Shown: one piece after another, positions 32,820 to 45,993 of the stretch
Position numbering within the stretch: position 1 is the first letter of the stretch
How the letters are laid out: the number at the start of each line of letters is the position of its first letter
Assembly: GCA_022316685.1 (NCBI GenBank)
Contig: JAKJHU010000820.1
Coordinates: forward strand, 52,755-116,754
DNA: 64,000 bases
DNA from: Progne subis subis
Lineage: Eukaryota; Chordata; Aves; Passeriformes; Hirundinidae
Reading direction: 5' to 3'
Position numbers and translations under genes: made by a program
The notes under the pieces: model-generated
Databases searched by the model: none
What the model was told of the DNA's origin: nothing
Seen by the model: the letters and a program-made list of their open reading frames with translations, nothing else

Positions 32820-33140
32820 ACCTATACTGATACTAACCTATGGTGCTAAACACCAACATAGCTATAAGTACATAACTATGAATATTTATAAAAATAACTG
32901 CATATATATATATAAATTCAACTATCTACATAGGTAAATGCAACTATGTACATCTAGAACTATAACTATGCATATATTATTATAACTATAAAAATCTAAA
33001 TATAAATATATAAAATGTCACATCTACAGATCTATATAGGCACTTAAACACAACTATAGATCTATAATTACACTGTATATCAATAAATATCAATTATATA
33101 GGTAAATATAACTATATGATTCTAAATATATCACTATAGA
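32820..33140. repeat. AT-rich array after HSF copy 1
   Basis: ACTATA, CTATATA and AAATATAA words recur without a fixed period. The position relative to the last HSF exon matches that of 31541-32105. Confidence 0.55.
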
Positions 33141-33169
33141 CAGAGGGATTCTACCTGCCTAGCAGTCAC

Positions 33170-36100
33170 AGGCTCTCCCTCTGTCTCTTCCTGCCATGCA
33201 GGGCACCCCTCCAGGAGACATCAATCACATTGGATCTGGGAAGAAAAGAGAACCCTGAGTCAATATTGGCCCTTGTGCGCGTTTTCCTTGGGCAGCAATT
33301 GTCCTTCCATCACAGACTGTAAAAGATGGCCTGAAAGGCAGACCCTCCCCTGGGAATTTGAAGCCTGTTCTTTAGAGAACAGGGATCCTTCCGAGTTTCC
33401 AAAACTGCTTAAAGCATGGAAGTACCTCGATAAAGTCTCAGCACTCGCGGTTCTAATGGCACCCATGAGAGCTTGAAACACAGAACAATCCCAGCTCCCC
33501 CAAAGAAGCCCGGCCTTGTTCTTTCTCTGTGCTGACAGAGAGCCCTCAGTCCTCGCTGAAATGGCTGCAGCTGAAGGGTGCTGTGAGCTGAGTTACAAAC
33601 CAAATTGGGACACACGGGTTGGTGACACAACTCCCACAAGGTCAGGTTTAGTCCCGGCTCTCTTGCCACAGCAGAGGACTCAGTGTCAGAGCCTCTGGAG
33701 AAGCGTGGAGGGCAGGGCTCGGGGAGCTTGTGCCACTGCAGGATTGGAACTAAAGGCAGCAGGAAGCAGCAGCCCTGCAGACAAGAACTCAGCTCTTCTG
33801 ATCTCCCTTCCTGTCCCAGGCAGGCTCAGAGCAGCCATCTCACACCTCTCCAAACCAACGTGGGCTCTCTCCTTACCAGGCTCCTCGAGCTCCGGGGAAC
33901 TGTTCCCGCAGCTCTCGGTGCCAGATGAAACTTCCTCTGCTGCAGCCCTGTTCATGGGCTCCTCTCCTGGAGACTCAGGGCCAACATTAATATTCCCCTT
34001 GAAAGAGAAACAGAAAGAAAAAACCCAAAGATCATTCAATATTCTTGGAATCACAGCAGGGATACAGTTCTTCTCCACTCCCAAAGGCTGTGTAACACGA
34101 GGAGAACACTGCCCACACGGTTCCCAGAACAAGTGTTTTAAACTCAGGATTTGGGTGGCCAAAATGGAACTGAAGCTCTTACAAAATGACATTTGAGACA
34201 AAACATGAACACAGAAAAACAGAAGACACCAAGTGAGGGGACGTGGCCTCACGCTCTGACCCTGCCTTATCCCACGAGGTATAGGAAATCAGCCAGCAGA
34301 AAGCCAGGGGCTCTCCTTGTTGCCAGCGTGGTTGTCAGCAAGGGCAGAGCTCGCTGCCAGCCCTGCCCAGGGCCGTGTGCTGCAAACCCACACACAGAGC
34401 ACACATTTTTGGCTGGGAGTCTCACCACCCCCACCCACCCAGCTGCCCACACAGTCCATTACAAGGTGCTGCTTTTTGGAGCCCTCCGCTGCTGCCCCAT
34501 AGGTATGACCCAGGCAAACTGTTATGGACCATGGGTATTTCCAGGAACAAATTTTCCAGTGACAAAAATCGGTAAATTTGTAGGGTCAGAAAGAAAACCA
34601 ACCCAAAAGACAAAAAAGTCAGAAAACCAAGAAGTGTTTCTATTCCACTGGAGAAGTAAATTCCCAAGATTAAGCACCTGAAAATTACATTTGGACAGAA
34701 AGATTTTCTCACTATGACCAGCTGCAGAATATTCATCTATTCTGCAACAGTCCTTCCATCAGAATCCTAAAGATTCTAAAGATGGTTCATTGCCTGTGAG
34801 GCTTCCTTTTATTATGGAATAAAATGCTTTTGAAAACTGCTATGTGTGAGTCGACAAAAGACACAAGACATTCCACTTGAGAATAAGATAATTCTGAATC
34901 CAGAAAACCCCACTCCCCACCCTGAGTCTGCCCTTCCTCAATCACAAATGTACTGTAGGCAATGGCTCTGCACATCACGAGAAAGAGAGACATTCTTTGG
35001 CCAACACGGATAATAATCTGCAAAAAGGCCTGTGCCAACACTCACTCTCCAGGCAAGTCTGGGAAGAGGCAAGAGTTAAGAGAAAGGAGATTCCTAAGCC
35101 AAAGACTGAATCTGTCCAACAAAAGGACAAGGGAGCTGCAGCTCCAGCCCATCCCCACACAGGGCTCTGGCAGTGCCCACACGCACGGCAGGGCTCACAC
35201 AGCAGCAGCAGCTGCAGCTGCAGCCCGGCCCTTGCTCTGCCTTGGCCTAACAATCCAAAAGAGGCAGAGCCCACATCTGCTGCTGCAACAGAGACACCTC
35301 TCGCGTGCCGCTCCCTGCACGGGACACTTGGCCTTCAGTGGCAATTCTCCAAACACTTTGCTCTTCTTTCCCACCAAACAAAGCCTGGTAGAACCTACAA
35401 AGCATCACCACAAATGCCCCTGCACCAGGCATTCTTCCCAAGGAAAAGGAACAACCAAATGTGGCCAACACAGGCTCACACCCCTCATCCTCACTGTGGG
35501 GGAAGACTTTTTCATTCCCTCTTCTTTGGGAAATCTGGCTTGACCAAGAATAATTAGATAACTAAATAGGAATGAAAAGAATGAAACTCAAGAAACCTTC
35601 ACTTGTCAGCTACATAACCACGTTCAAAAGCTCTCAGCCCAGCCTCTTTCATTCCCATCCAATGGGGTTACCTGAGCTGAGGGAGCCTTTACAGGCAGGG
35701 AGTTCCTGGTCTCCCGGATCATCTTCTCGATCGCCTGGCCAAGATCCAGCGCTGGAGATTCCTCTTGCACAGGTGCATTCTGCGCTGAGCTGGAGGCCGT
35801 TGATGCTGCACAGCCAGCACTGCCAGCTGGAGCATGCGGGGCTGAAGGGCCCGGTGCGGCTGCAAGAACCCAAACACGGGAGTCAGGCTCCAGAATGTGG
35901 CTTTGGGATGCAGAGCTCTATTGCTGCCTTGGGTCAAAGATCACAGGAAGCACACAGGAAACCCAGGCAGAGAATCTTTTGACTTTCTAGGTGCCCCTTC
36001 CTAGTAGGCTTGACAATTTCTGTCTCAGAACGACAGAGCATTGTTTGAAAACACTTCAAATGGTCGCTTTTCATGACCTTTTGGAAAAGCAAGGCTAGAA

Positions 36101-36954
36101 CTCTTCTCCTACCTGGTGGGTTGGAGGCTGGAGGCTGCTGCTCCCTGTGGAGCTGCTGGAAGCTGCAGGGCTGCATCCAGAGCAGCTCCCGGTCGAGCGG
36201 AGGCGGCTGCTCCCCATAGAGCTCCTGCATGCGGCTGCGGGGCCCCTCCCATCGGGGCGGCAGCAGCTGCTTCCCGTGGAAGCCCTGGAAGTGGCAGGGT
36301 GGGACCCGGAGCAGCTCCCGCTCGGCGGGCAGTGGCCACTCCCCATAGAGCTCTTGGAAGCGGCTTGGCCCCTCCCGCCGGGCCGGCCCCGGCCGCTCCC
36401 GGTGCAGCAGATGGAAGCCGCAGGGCGGGCGCCGGGTGAGCGGCGGCCGCTCCCTGGGCAGCGGCTGGAAGCGAGGGCGGCCATGCCGCTCGTCCGGCAG
36501 CGGCCGCGGCCCGGGGAGCTGCTGGGAGCCGCAGGGCGAGCGCCTGTGCCCCTCCGTCCCCGCCGCCCACCGCTGCGTGTTGGCCGCGCTCCGGCGCCTG
36601 ATGCAGAGCAGGAGGTCGGGGCGGTCGCGGTGAAACCAGGGGTTGGAGTAGTGGACCCAGGCCCCGGCATCGCCCAGAGCAGCCGCGCCAGCCCGGCCCG
36701 GCACCTTGCGGAAGCCGTGGCGGTTGAGCTGGCGCACCAAGCTGCGGAACTGGGTGGCCCTGAATGTGTGCGGGGCCGGTCCCTGGGCACCGCCCGGCCT
36801 GAGCAGCTCCCGCTAGAAGAGGGAGCGGTCTATGAGCAGCCCCCGGGCCTCACTGTCCCAGCGCAGTGAGCGGACACGGGTCATTCTCTGGGCTCCAGAG
36901 CTTGGCAGGGAAAGTGCCGGCGCAGAGCGCGGCAGGCAGCGACAGCTCCGCCAT
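33170..36954 (-). pseudogene. Heat-shock-factor-like gene, DNA-binding domain broken
   Basis: Exon 1 (36954-36113) starts MAELSLPAALCAGTFPAKLW, the HSF domain opening. Near 36879 the frame slips; the rest reads VRSLRWDSEARGLLIDRSLF, then TAG at 36815-36813, then LVRQLNRHGFRKV and WVHYSNPWFHRDRPDLL, the HSF recognition helix and domain end. The domain is uninterrupted by an intron. It is followed by a repeat-rich region with four to six copies of a 25-30-residue unit (PxxFQxLxxExxPPxR). Splicing keeps frame to exon 2 (35859-35672, EESPALDLGQAIEKMIRE) and exon 3 (33997-33877, NINVGPESPGEE to SPELEEP). A last exon follows CTTCCCAG at 33235. HSFs are nuclear factors binding nGAAn arrays; no classical trimerisation heptads are evident. 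The Y-N-P-x-F ending recalls HSFY/HSFX types. A frameshift plus a stop argue for a pseudogene. Confidence 0.8.
34010..35660. other. Intronic region of the HSF-like gene
   Basis: This stretch lies between exons 3 and 2. Short open frames on both strands show no domain or repeat family that I recognise. Confidence 0.45.
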
Positions 36955-37100
36955 GGCTTCGATCGCTGCTTTGGCCACAACGCCCGGAGAGCAACGGCCG
37001 CGGCTGCGCCGGTGGTGCGCGGCCTGACGGGGGCGCTGCGCTTGGCCCTGGCACGGGCCGGACTCGGCGGGGACGAGCGCTCGGAGCCAGCGTGAGTCAT

Positions 37101-37712
37101 TGAAAACCGATATAGTCACGGACAAAGACCCTCTAACTAATTAAAGTTAGAAAGTGGTATGTTTATTCACCGGCAGGCAGCATGGGAGTCATCTCCGAAA
37201 GGCGTGGCCGCCCTGAACAAGGCTCTTTGCTCTCTATTTATTTTCCAAGATCTTACATACAATACATATTCATAACCCCAGCACCTCCCATCCCCGCGCT
37301 CTATTAAAATGAGGCTATCCAGTCCTTCACGTGTGCGCAGTTCTTCTCTTGAATTGGGTCAGCGGTCTCGAATCAGGTCAGTGGTCTCAAAGGATGAAGT
37401 CAGGAGAGTCTTCATCAGGTCTCTGTGACCCTCTGGCACTGTCCAAGGTCTCCTGCTTCATGATTGATTGATACCAAGTCCAGGTGCTGGCCATTGTTCT
37501 TACTGGTTTCAGTCTGTTCCTATGACGCTTCACTTACTCCACTTTTTCTATAAACAAGCTCATAATATAACAGTTAGCTCTAGCTTGGGCATCTAATAAT
37601 CATTAACCTACCATTTCCTAATCTAACTTACATCTTGATCAATAGAAATTGCTTCTAACCCTTAGCTAAAATCTTAACTCTTTAAAGTTATGTCTCGTTT
37701 CCCCACTCCTTC
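37101..37712 (-). mobile_element. 3' LTR of the gammaretrovirus-like provirus
   Basis: On the minus strand AATAAAC (about 37167-37161) lies 60 bases before the LTR end GGTTTTCA (37101). AAAATAAATAG upstream could serve as a TATA box. A purine tract AGAAGGAGTGGGGAAA at about 37734-37716 precedes the LTR start, which is uncertain. Its downstream end lies 147 bp from the HSF-like ATG, in the same orientation. Confidence 0.6.
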
Positions 37713-38278
37713 TTCAAAGTTAGTAAATTCTTTTGCTAATATGTAAATTCTTCTTCATCTAGCAAAACTGTGAGGTAGGGGTCCTTTAAAACTGTACTAT
37801 ATGCTCTTAATATTAAAGTTAAAGCTGCTAGTTGCTTCAGCATTCTCCAATTAAAAAAAAAATATTATAACAAACCAAATCAAACTTATAACAACTAAAT
37901 TAAACAAAACAGTAATCAAAGAAACCAAGGTATTGACCTAACCAGTTGCAGCTGGTGACTACCCAGAAAGCACATCCCACCAGTGATGGGATGGGCCTTC
38001 TACTAACCTTTAAATACTCTCCGTATAGTCTCTGTGTCATTATGCATTGCAATCAAAGATCTCTTTCTTTCTAATTTTTTCTTCTTTTCTTTAATCCATG
38101 GTGTTTCAATAATTGTGCAACTAAAGTTAAGTTCATCTCTATAGGCACAGGCAATATTTCTTGAACAGTGGTCAATTTTGCCTTTATATGTTGGTGGGAT
38201 ACAACATGTGCCTAATAGGAAAAATCACATTCTTCCATTTTGACAAAGTTACAAATGCACAAGTTAAATGAAGTTTTC
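37713..38278 (-). other. Decayed env-to-LTR interval of the provirus
   Basis: The interval is AT-rich and lies between the env start and the purine tract. I cannot recognise env transmembrane motifs and assume a large deletion, since a full env would need over 1.5 kb. Confidence 0.4.
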
Positions 38279-38464
38279 TTACACAGTTGCATTTGTAATT
38301 TTTAGCATCTGAATCAGAGACTTACAGGAGATAAAATCATAAGCTTTCCCTTGGCACTTATATTTACCAGTCACATTATAATGCAGTGGTGCTGCATTAG
38401 CTGTGGCTATAGTGATGGTCATAAATGCCACAACTCTCCAGGCTATACCTATTTGATTACCCAT
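38279..38464 (-). pseudogene. env: ERV env 5' fragment with signal peptide
   Basis: A 61-codon frame opens MGNQIGIAWRVVAFMT, a hydrophobic signal peptide ending ATANAAP, then YNVTGKY with an N-glycosylation site and a few cysteines. It begins about 100 bp past the integrase C-terminus, where gammaretroviral env genes start. The frame ends early and no transmembrane subunit remains. Confidence 0.5.
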
Positions 38465-38570
38465 TACAATTACAAGCTTTCCTATTTTTCAAAAAGTTGT
38501 TATATTATACTTATCATTTATTTTCCCAAGAAAATTTTAATTTTAGTTCACTGTCACCCAATATAACTTT

Positions 38571-39001
38571 CCAGAGTTTCTCAGGAGCTTTCTTCACTCG
38601 GGAGTAATGGATCCAGGTGCTTTGTTCCTTGATCTTGATTGTATTAAAGATGATGAGGAGCACTTGGAATGGTCTCTCCCACTGTGGTTCCAAAGGTTTT
38701 TCTGCAAAAGACTTAATGTATACATAATCCCCAAGCTGTACATCATGTACTGGTCCATCTAGTTCTCTGGTTTGAGCCCCAGTTTTATAATTTGCTGCTT
38801 AATTTGCTGCACAATTTTGAAATAAAATATGGCCTCCTATCTAAAAACATTGTGGCTGTGACTCCAAAGCATGGTATTATTTCTTATAACACTGCTTTGG
38901 TTACCGCTTGTACTTTGGCAGTTCTGTTAGGGAAAGCTTCTGGCCACCCTGAAAAGGTATCTTTTAATATCAATAGGTATCCATGCCCTCCTTTTCATGG
39001 G
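38571..39001 (-). pseudogene. pol: Gammaretrovirus-like integrase relic
   Basis: The core segment near 39000-38870 reads GYLLILKDTFSGWPEAF (the first catalytic Asp region) and EIIPCFGV, with stops. The C-terminal domain at about 38768-38571 reads QLGDYVYIKSF and WERPFQVLLI, ending STWIHYSRVKKAP. These are hallmarks of class I (gamma) ERV integrase. Upstream pol is cut by the 1.55-kb element at 39002. Confidence 0.75.
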
Positions 39002-40554
39002 TGTCATAGTTTTAATTTTAAACTAGGCAGAAACACTACTCAATGTAGTGGCTTTACGTTCACTAAATTTTGGTTTTAGTTCTTACTCTTTTTGTGAGAG
39101 AGAGACTAGGAGAAAAACAAAGCCGGCTCTACTTTAAAATTAACAAATAATTTATTAACATACACTAAAAAAATAGAAAAACAGAAAGTTGGAAAAAAAC
39201 TAAAATGGAATAAAACTTCAAAAACACTTTTCCCTCCCCTTACAAACTGTTCACTTTCTTACAAAACAACATAAAGAGAAAAAACTTGGAATTTTCAGTC
39301 AGTTTCACTATCTGATAATAGACTTTCGTCAATTCATTAGGGGAAGAGTATCCTTTTGATTCATGGATCCCACTGACAACTTAGAACAGTTCTCTTGTGG
39401 GTTTTAAACTGTCACAAAAACAACCGCCCAGAGAAAACTGCCGTTGTGACCCTCCCAGGAGCAGTTTCCCAAGCTGCTTATGGGTCATGGATTTTAGACT
39501 TTTGCATACTGGGGTGTCACTTTTTAAAGATAAATAACTCTAAAGCAAAGGATTCTTCACCTCAAGGTACAGAGATATCTTCTCACTTCTTCACTGGCTC
39601 AGAGAGCTTCTCATCTTTATCTCTGTTCAAGCATCTTATAAGATATTACTTAAGTCTATCACAAACACCTTTGCTTAAATTTATACAAAAAACAATCATC
39701 TCCCCAAATGCATATCTTTCCCATGATTTACAGGAATGACCTAAATATAGGGTTCATTTCCATGGCTCAAGTAAGAATAGAACAACTAACTCTTCAACCC
39801 TCTGTTTTAATAGTCTTTTCACTCTTGCTACTGACTTCATGCTGTTGTTCTTTATGTTTACTCTGTATTTCCTTACTCTCTCAGAGAAGGGCCAAGCTCT
39901 GGAAGCTTTATGTTGCTAAGAAAGAGTTAAATTTCCTCAGAGTTTTTGTCTCTCACTCTCTGTAGCTCGTAGTGTTAGATGTTCAAGGCCGAGCTGATAA
40001 GGAAAAACTCACACAGAAACATTAGAAATTAGAACACTCAGGCAGTCCAGAAAAAAAACCAGGCACGATCATAAATGCCTTCTCATCCCACCCCTCGGTG
40101 CAAATTGGGGTGGCCTCGGCCTAAACAGTGCTCATAGCTCCCATCAGGGGCCCAGCAGAGATCCCTCTCTGCTCTAAGGAAACTTGAAGAAAGCAGCTGC
40201 CACAAAACAGCAACCTCTCCTTCCCCCCCTTCACCCAGGAGCCGATGGAATCTGGCCAGGCCTCAGGTCAGCTCCCCCCCAAAAAGGGGGGAGCAGCAGG
40301 CCCAGCTCAATGTTACCTGTCTCTCTCTGGCCAAAGGAAGAAGGAAAAAAACCCCACCTACAGGAAATCAATGGGTTTTATATGGTACTTCCCAAAGTCG
40401 CAGCTAACAATTTCAGTAGTCAGAATAGATGTCAATATTCTAACTAACTCTCTAATAAGTCTCTGTCTCTTCCAAAGCAATTCCTAAGTTTTAACCTAGA
40501 AAATTATTTTACATTCTTTTATAACTAAAATCTAAACTGTACTAACCCATGACA
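39002..40554 (-). mobile_element. 1.55-kb LTR-like element, copy d, nested in the provirus
   Basis: On the minus strand it starts TGTCATGGGTTAGTACAGTTT (40554) and ends AAAACTATGACA (39002), giving a TGTCAT/ATGACA inverted pair. Landmarks match the copies at 15269, 45994 and 60894, including GTTGCAGC-type and AGTGTTTCTGCC words. The flanks are integrase core on one side and protease end on the other, so about 2 kb of reverse transcriptase and RNase H was lost at this site and no target-site duplication is seen. Confidence 0.7.
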
Positions 40555-40559
40555 AACGC

Positions 40560-40983
40560 TAATGGGCTGAATGTTTGATTTTCCTACTTCACCAGTATAC
40601 CACACAGTGTCACTAATCTCGAAATTATCTTCTTTGGTTAAAGAACATATTTTAAGTTTTCCTTCACAGGGTGTTATTTTAATCCCTAAGGCTATTATTA
40701 AGTCCCTTCCTTATAAATTATTATCAGTCTCTGGTATTAATACCAAATAATTCAGTCCAAATTTTTTATCCAGTTCAATCTCCACATCTTTAATTACAGG
40801 AGCCAGAAAAACTTCTCCTTTAAGCCAAATTGCTGGGACATGTTCACGACTTACTTCACATCCTTGTGGTAATTTTCTTACTGTGGACCTAGTAGCTTCT
40901 GTGTCCACCAAAAATGTGATTTCTTCCTTTTGAGGACCTATTTTCAATTTTATCAAGGGCTCTTCTAGATGTTCAGTCCTCAT
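40560..40983 (-). pseudogene. pro: Gammaretrovirus-like protease relic
   Basis: A 90-codon frame (40983-40711) holds the aspartic protease core. TFLVDTEATRSTV stands where retroviral proteases have DTG, so the flap-side Gly of the catalytic triad is Glu. Further on VLIPETDNNL is followed by a stop and GRDLIIALGIKI, the conserved GRD helix, in the same frame. Then a short stretch resembling the start of reverse transcriptase reaches the nested element at 40554. Confidence 0.7.
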
Positions 40984-41169
40984 TAAATAGAGCCCCTGTC
41001 CCCTCTAGTCTTCTTGAAACATTTCCTCGTCTTGCTGCCTCTTTCTATAGAATTTTTGTAGATGTCCCTTTTTGTGGCAATGATCTGAGATGGGATCAAA
41101 TACAATGACGGGGCCATGGCCAGACCCTCACATTCTTCAGTCCCAACTCACATCACTGCCAGGGTCAGG

Positions 41170-42803
<1,634 letters not shown>

Positions 42804-42809
42804 AGCCTA

Positions 42810-43150
42810 ACCTAAAAAATTAAAAATTAAACTATAAATGCAGTAGTAAAATAAAAACAACCGATAGAGTCAGAATCCAACCTGACACCCGGGTAGTCAG
42901 GATGTTGCTAGCAGTCCAATCAAATTGTGGCTGCAGTCCTCCTGGAGTGACAGATGTGGTTTTGTTGAAGCAATGATCTTGCAGAAGGGTGTAGTATTCC
43001 TCTGAAGGTCCAGTGGTGGTTTAGACAGGTCTGGTCTACCTCTGGGAATCCAGCGGAAACGGGCTGCTCCTGGTGCTTTAAATCTCAGATTATATCCAGG
43101 TAGGAATGTTTGGCTCCTCCCTTTAGGAGAAACATCTCACAATGGGATGT
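42810..43150 (-). repeat. Interspersed retroviral-type repeat
   Basis: The minus strand reads through CCACCACTGGACCTTCAGAGG, GTCACTCCAGGAGGACTGCAG and CGGGTGTCAGGTTGGATTC into an AT-rich end. It looks like a short coding-derived ERV segment, but no complete gene or LTR border is visible. Confidence 0.4.
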
Positions 43151-43408
43151 TGTAATTTTATCAGTCATGCAGTGAGAGGCAATGGCCCATTAACAGAAGA
43201 TATCTCTCTGGAGGGAGGATGGGTCATGGAAGAGCTAAAGAACACTGCCCTATTTGGTTTTAACCACTGGCCCATTAAGAGAAGATCCCCCTCAGAGATT
43301 TGAGGGATGGGTCATGGAAGAGATAAACAACCTGTCCTCCTGGTTTTAACAGATGGTAATAGAATACACTTCTTTTGGTTACATCTTGCATTGTAAGACA
43401 GAGCTTGA
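43150..43408 (+). repeat. Inverted extra copy of 14802-15030
   Basis: GGCCCATTAACAGAAGATAT, GGGTCATGGAAGAG and TAATAGAATACACTTCTTTTGG mirror the block A' sequence. It ends where block B begins, at TTGAGGCTCCTTGCCC (43405-43420), so the block B breakpoint lies in this repeat. Confidence 0.7.
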
Positions 43409-44438
43409 GGCTCCTTGCCCAGGCTCTCTCCAGAACACGCCCAGGCCAAGCTCAGCAGAGAAAAGCCCCGTGAGCAGCCCCAGGGTGGCCGTGGGCAGGC
43501 TGGGGGCAAACAGCATGGCTGGGGCTCTTCAAGGTGCCTGGGGGAGATGGGAAGGAGCAGCAGAGCAGGGGCTGATCCATCCCCACTGCGCTGGACACCC
43601 CAGGGCAGCGTCCCAGAGCGTCCTCATGCACCTGCCAACAACATCCCCCCTCTGCAGCCCTGGCCTCTCCCCCAGCTCACACAGGTGCCGCATCCTTGCA
43701 GGCACAGACACGGCAGCACTGGCTCAGGAGCCCCTGTTTGCACTGCCCAGAGCAGGTGTGAGCACCCCCATGGTGTTGGTGTGGGGAGATGAACCTGAGG
43801 GAGCACAAATGCCATCAGCCCCTGCGGCCAGGAAGGGCTGGGGGACAGCAGGGAAACCACTCACGTTTGTGGTGGTCTCTGAAGTCATCCAGAAAATTTG
43901 TTCCCATGAGCTGTGAGTTTCCTGTGCCACTGCAGGTGTTGCTCAGAGCCAGGGCTGCCTGGCAGCCAACCCCAAACTGCCCTGAGCATTTCCTTTGCCT
44001 CACCTTGGCTTTCTTTCCCCTTCCTGGTACAAATTTCTTAATTTTGCCCGTCCCTGTTCCCTCTCCTGAAAACAGCCCGTCCCTGGTTGCCCATTCCTCT
44101 CTGGCCCCATTCCCCGTTTCAGTTCCTGAGTTGGCACCATGGGAACATCCCCTGGGGAGCAGGATCATCCTCCAAGTGCTTCAGGAATTGTCTGCAGGCT
44201 CCTGCAGTGCCTCGTGCTGCTCCCTTGCCAGAGGCACCACAGGCTAGGGGGGCACATCTGGGCTGCTGTGTCTGGTTCTGGGGCTCCCTGTTCTGGGCAA
44301 GGAGGAGGAGCTGCAGAGGCTCTGCAGGACTGACAGGATGGGCTTTGGGGCTGTGAGGAGAAGCTGAGGGACCTGGGCTGCTGGACCTTCTGGAGAGGAG
44401 ACTCAGGGCTCATCCTGCAACTGCTGCAAGGGTGGTTT

Positions 44439-45005
44439 CAGAGAATCACAGAATCAGCAAGGTTGGATAACACCTTGGAGATCATCAAGCGTAGCCTTTG
44501 CCTGATACTGCCTTGTCTTCCCTGAGCCTCCTCTTCTCCAGGATAAACAACCCCAGCTCCCTCAGCCACTCCTCACCGGACTTGTTTTCCAGAATCCTCA
44601 TCAGCCTTGTTGTTCTTCTCTGGGCACTCTCCAGCCCCTCCATGTCCTTCCTAAACTGAGGGCCCAGAACTGGACACAGCACTCAAGGTGCTGCCCAACC
44701 AGTGCCGAGCACCGGGGAAGAATCACTGCCCTGCTCCTGCTGGCCACACCATTCATGATCTAGACCAGGTGCCATTGGCCGTCTTAGCAACCTGGGCACA
44801 CTGCTGGCTCATGTCCAGCCTGCTGTCCATCTATCCCTGCAGGTCCCTTTCTGCCTGGCCGCTGTCCAGCCACTCTGTCCCAAACCTGTTGGTTGTTTAT
44901 CCTGGAGAAAAGGAGTCTCAAAGGAGACAAGGCAGTGTCAGGGTGTAGGTTGGGCTTGATGGTGTCCAAGGTCTTTTCCAACCTGGCTGATTCTGTGATT
45001 CTCTG
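44439..45005. mobile_element. CR1 pair, block B copy
   Basis: An antisense CR1 3' part (44439-44890) and a sense 3' tip (44893-45005) are arranged as in block A', with outward-pointing ends and duplicated flanks. The sense tip ends GGCTGATTCTGTGATTCTCTG. Confidence 0.8.
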
Positions 45006-45184
45006 AAACCACCCTTGCAGCAGTTGCAGGATGAGCCCTGGGCTTCCTCTCCAGAAGGTCCAGCAGCCCAGGTGCCTCAGCTTCTCCTCACAGCCCCAAA
45101 GCCCATCCTGTCAGTCCTGCAGAGCCTCTGCAGTGCAGGGGGAAACCGTGGGCAACTGAATAGCAGAATCAATATGTATTTAGT

Positions 45185-45260
45185 AGAACCCATTTATTTA
45201 ATATTTTTTATATATAAAAATATAAAATTATATATATTATATATATATTATTTATGTTAA
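45185..45260. repeat. AT-rich microsatellite in the block B LTR
   Basis: TATATATAAAA and ATATATATTA runs occur here. The matching part of block A' (about 14505-14530) lacks them, so the expansion followed the duplication. Confidence 0.6.
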
Positions 45261-45993
45261 ACTCCACTTATGGGTTCTAGCACTACTGTCCACACTTAGA
45301 CGTGTCTCTCAACTGGCTAAGCCACTTGTTCACAAGACAGGCACACATCCTTCAGGACACCTCATTGGTCAAACATCCAACATCATGTTGTGTGTCCTCT
45401 AAGTTTTACGTTGTTTGTAAACAGTTTCTCAGGCTCTTGGTTCTTATTCTTAGTCCTATTGTTATCTCAGTAGCCTTGAGAAATTCCTGAGGTCTCTTGG
45501 GCAAGCAGCCTCAAGCCCTCTCTTGTAATGCAAGATTTATCCAAGAAAATGTATTCTATTGCCATCTGTGAACACCAGCTGGGGCAGGTTGTTTATCTCT
45601 TCCATGACCCATCCCTCATATCCCTGAGGGGAATCTTCTCTTAATGGGCCAGCTGTGTAAAACCAAATGGGGCAGTGTTCTTGATCTCTTCCATGACCCA
45701 TCCTCCCTCCAGGGAGATATCTTCTGTTAATGGGCCATTGCCACTTTGAGAAGGGCTCTGGTGACCCAGGTTCCTGTGACCCATGCTGAGAAGTCACCTG
45801 TCCCTTTCTCTGCCCCTGGCAATGATGTGAGGTGGGACTGAAGAACATGAGGGTCTGGCCATGGTCCCATCATTGTATTTGAGCCCATCTCAGGTCATTT
45901 CTGGATGGGCTCTGCCCCAACCCACAGAGTGTGACCTCAGCCCTGACTCTGTCCCAGCCGCTGTGCCTGAGCCCTGCAAAGCCTAAAGGTCAC

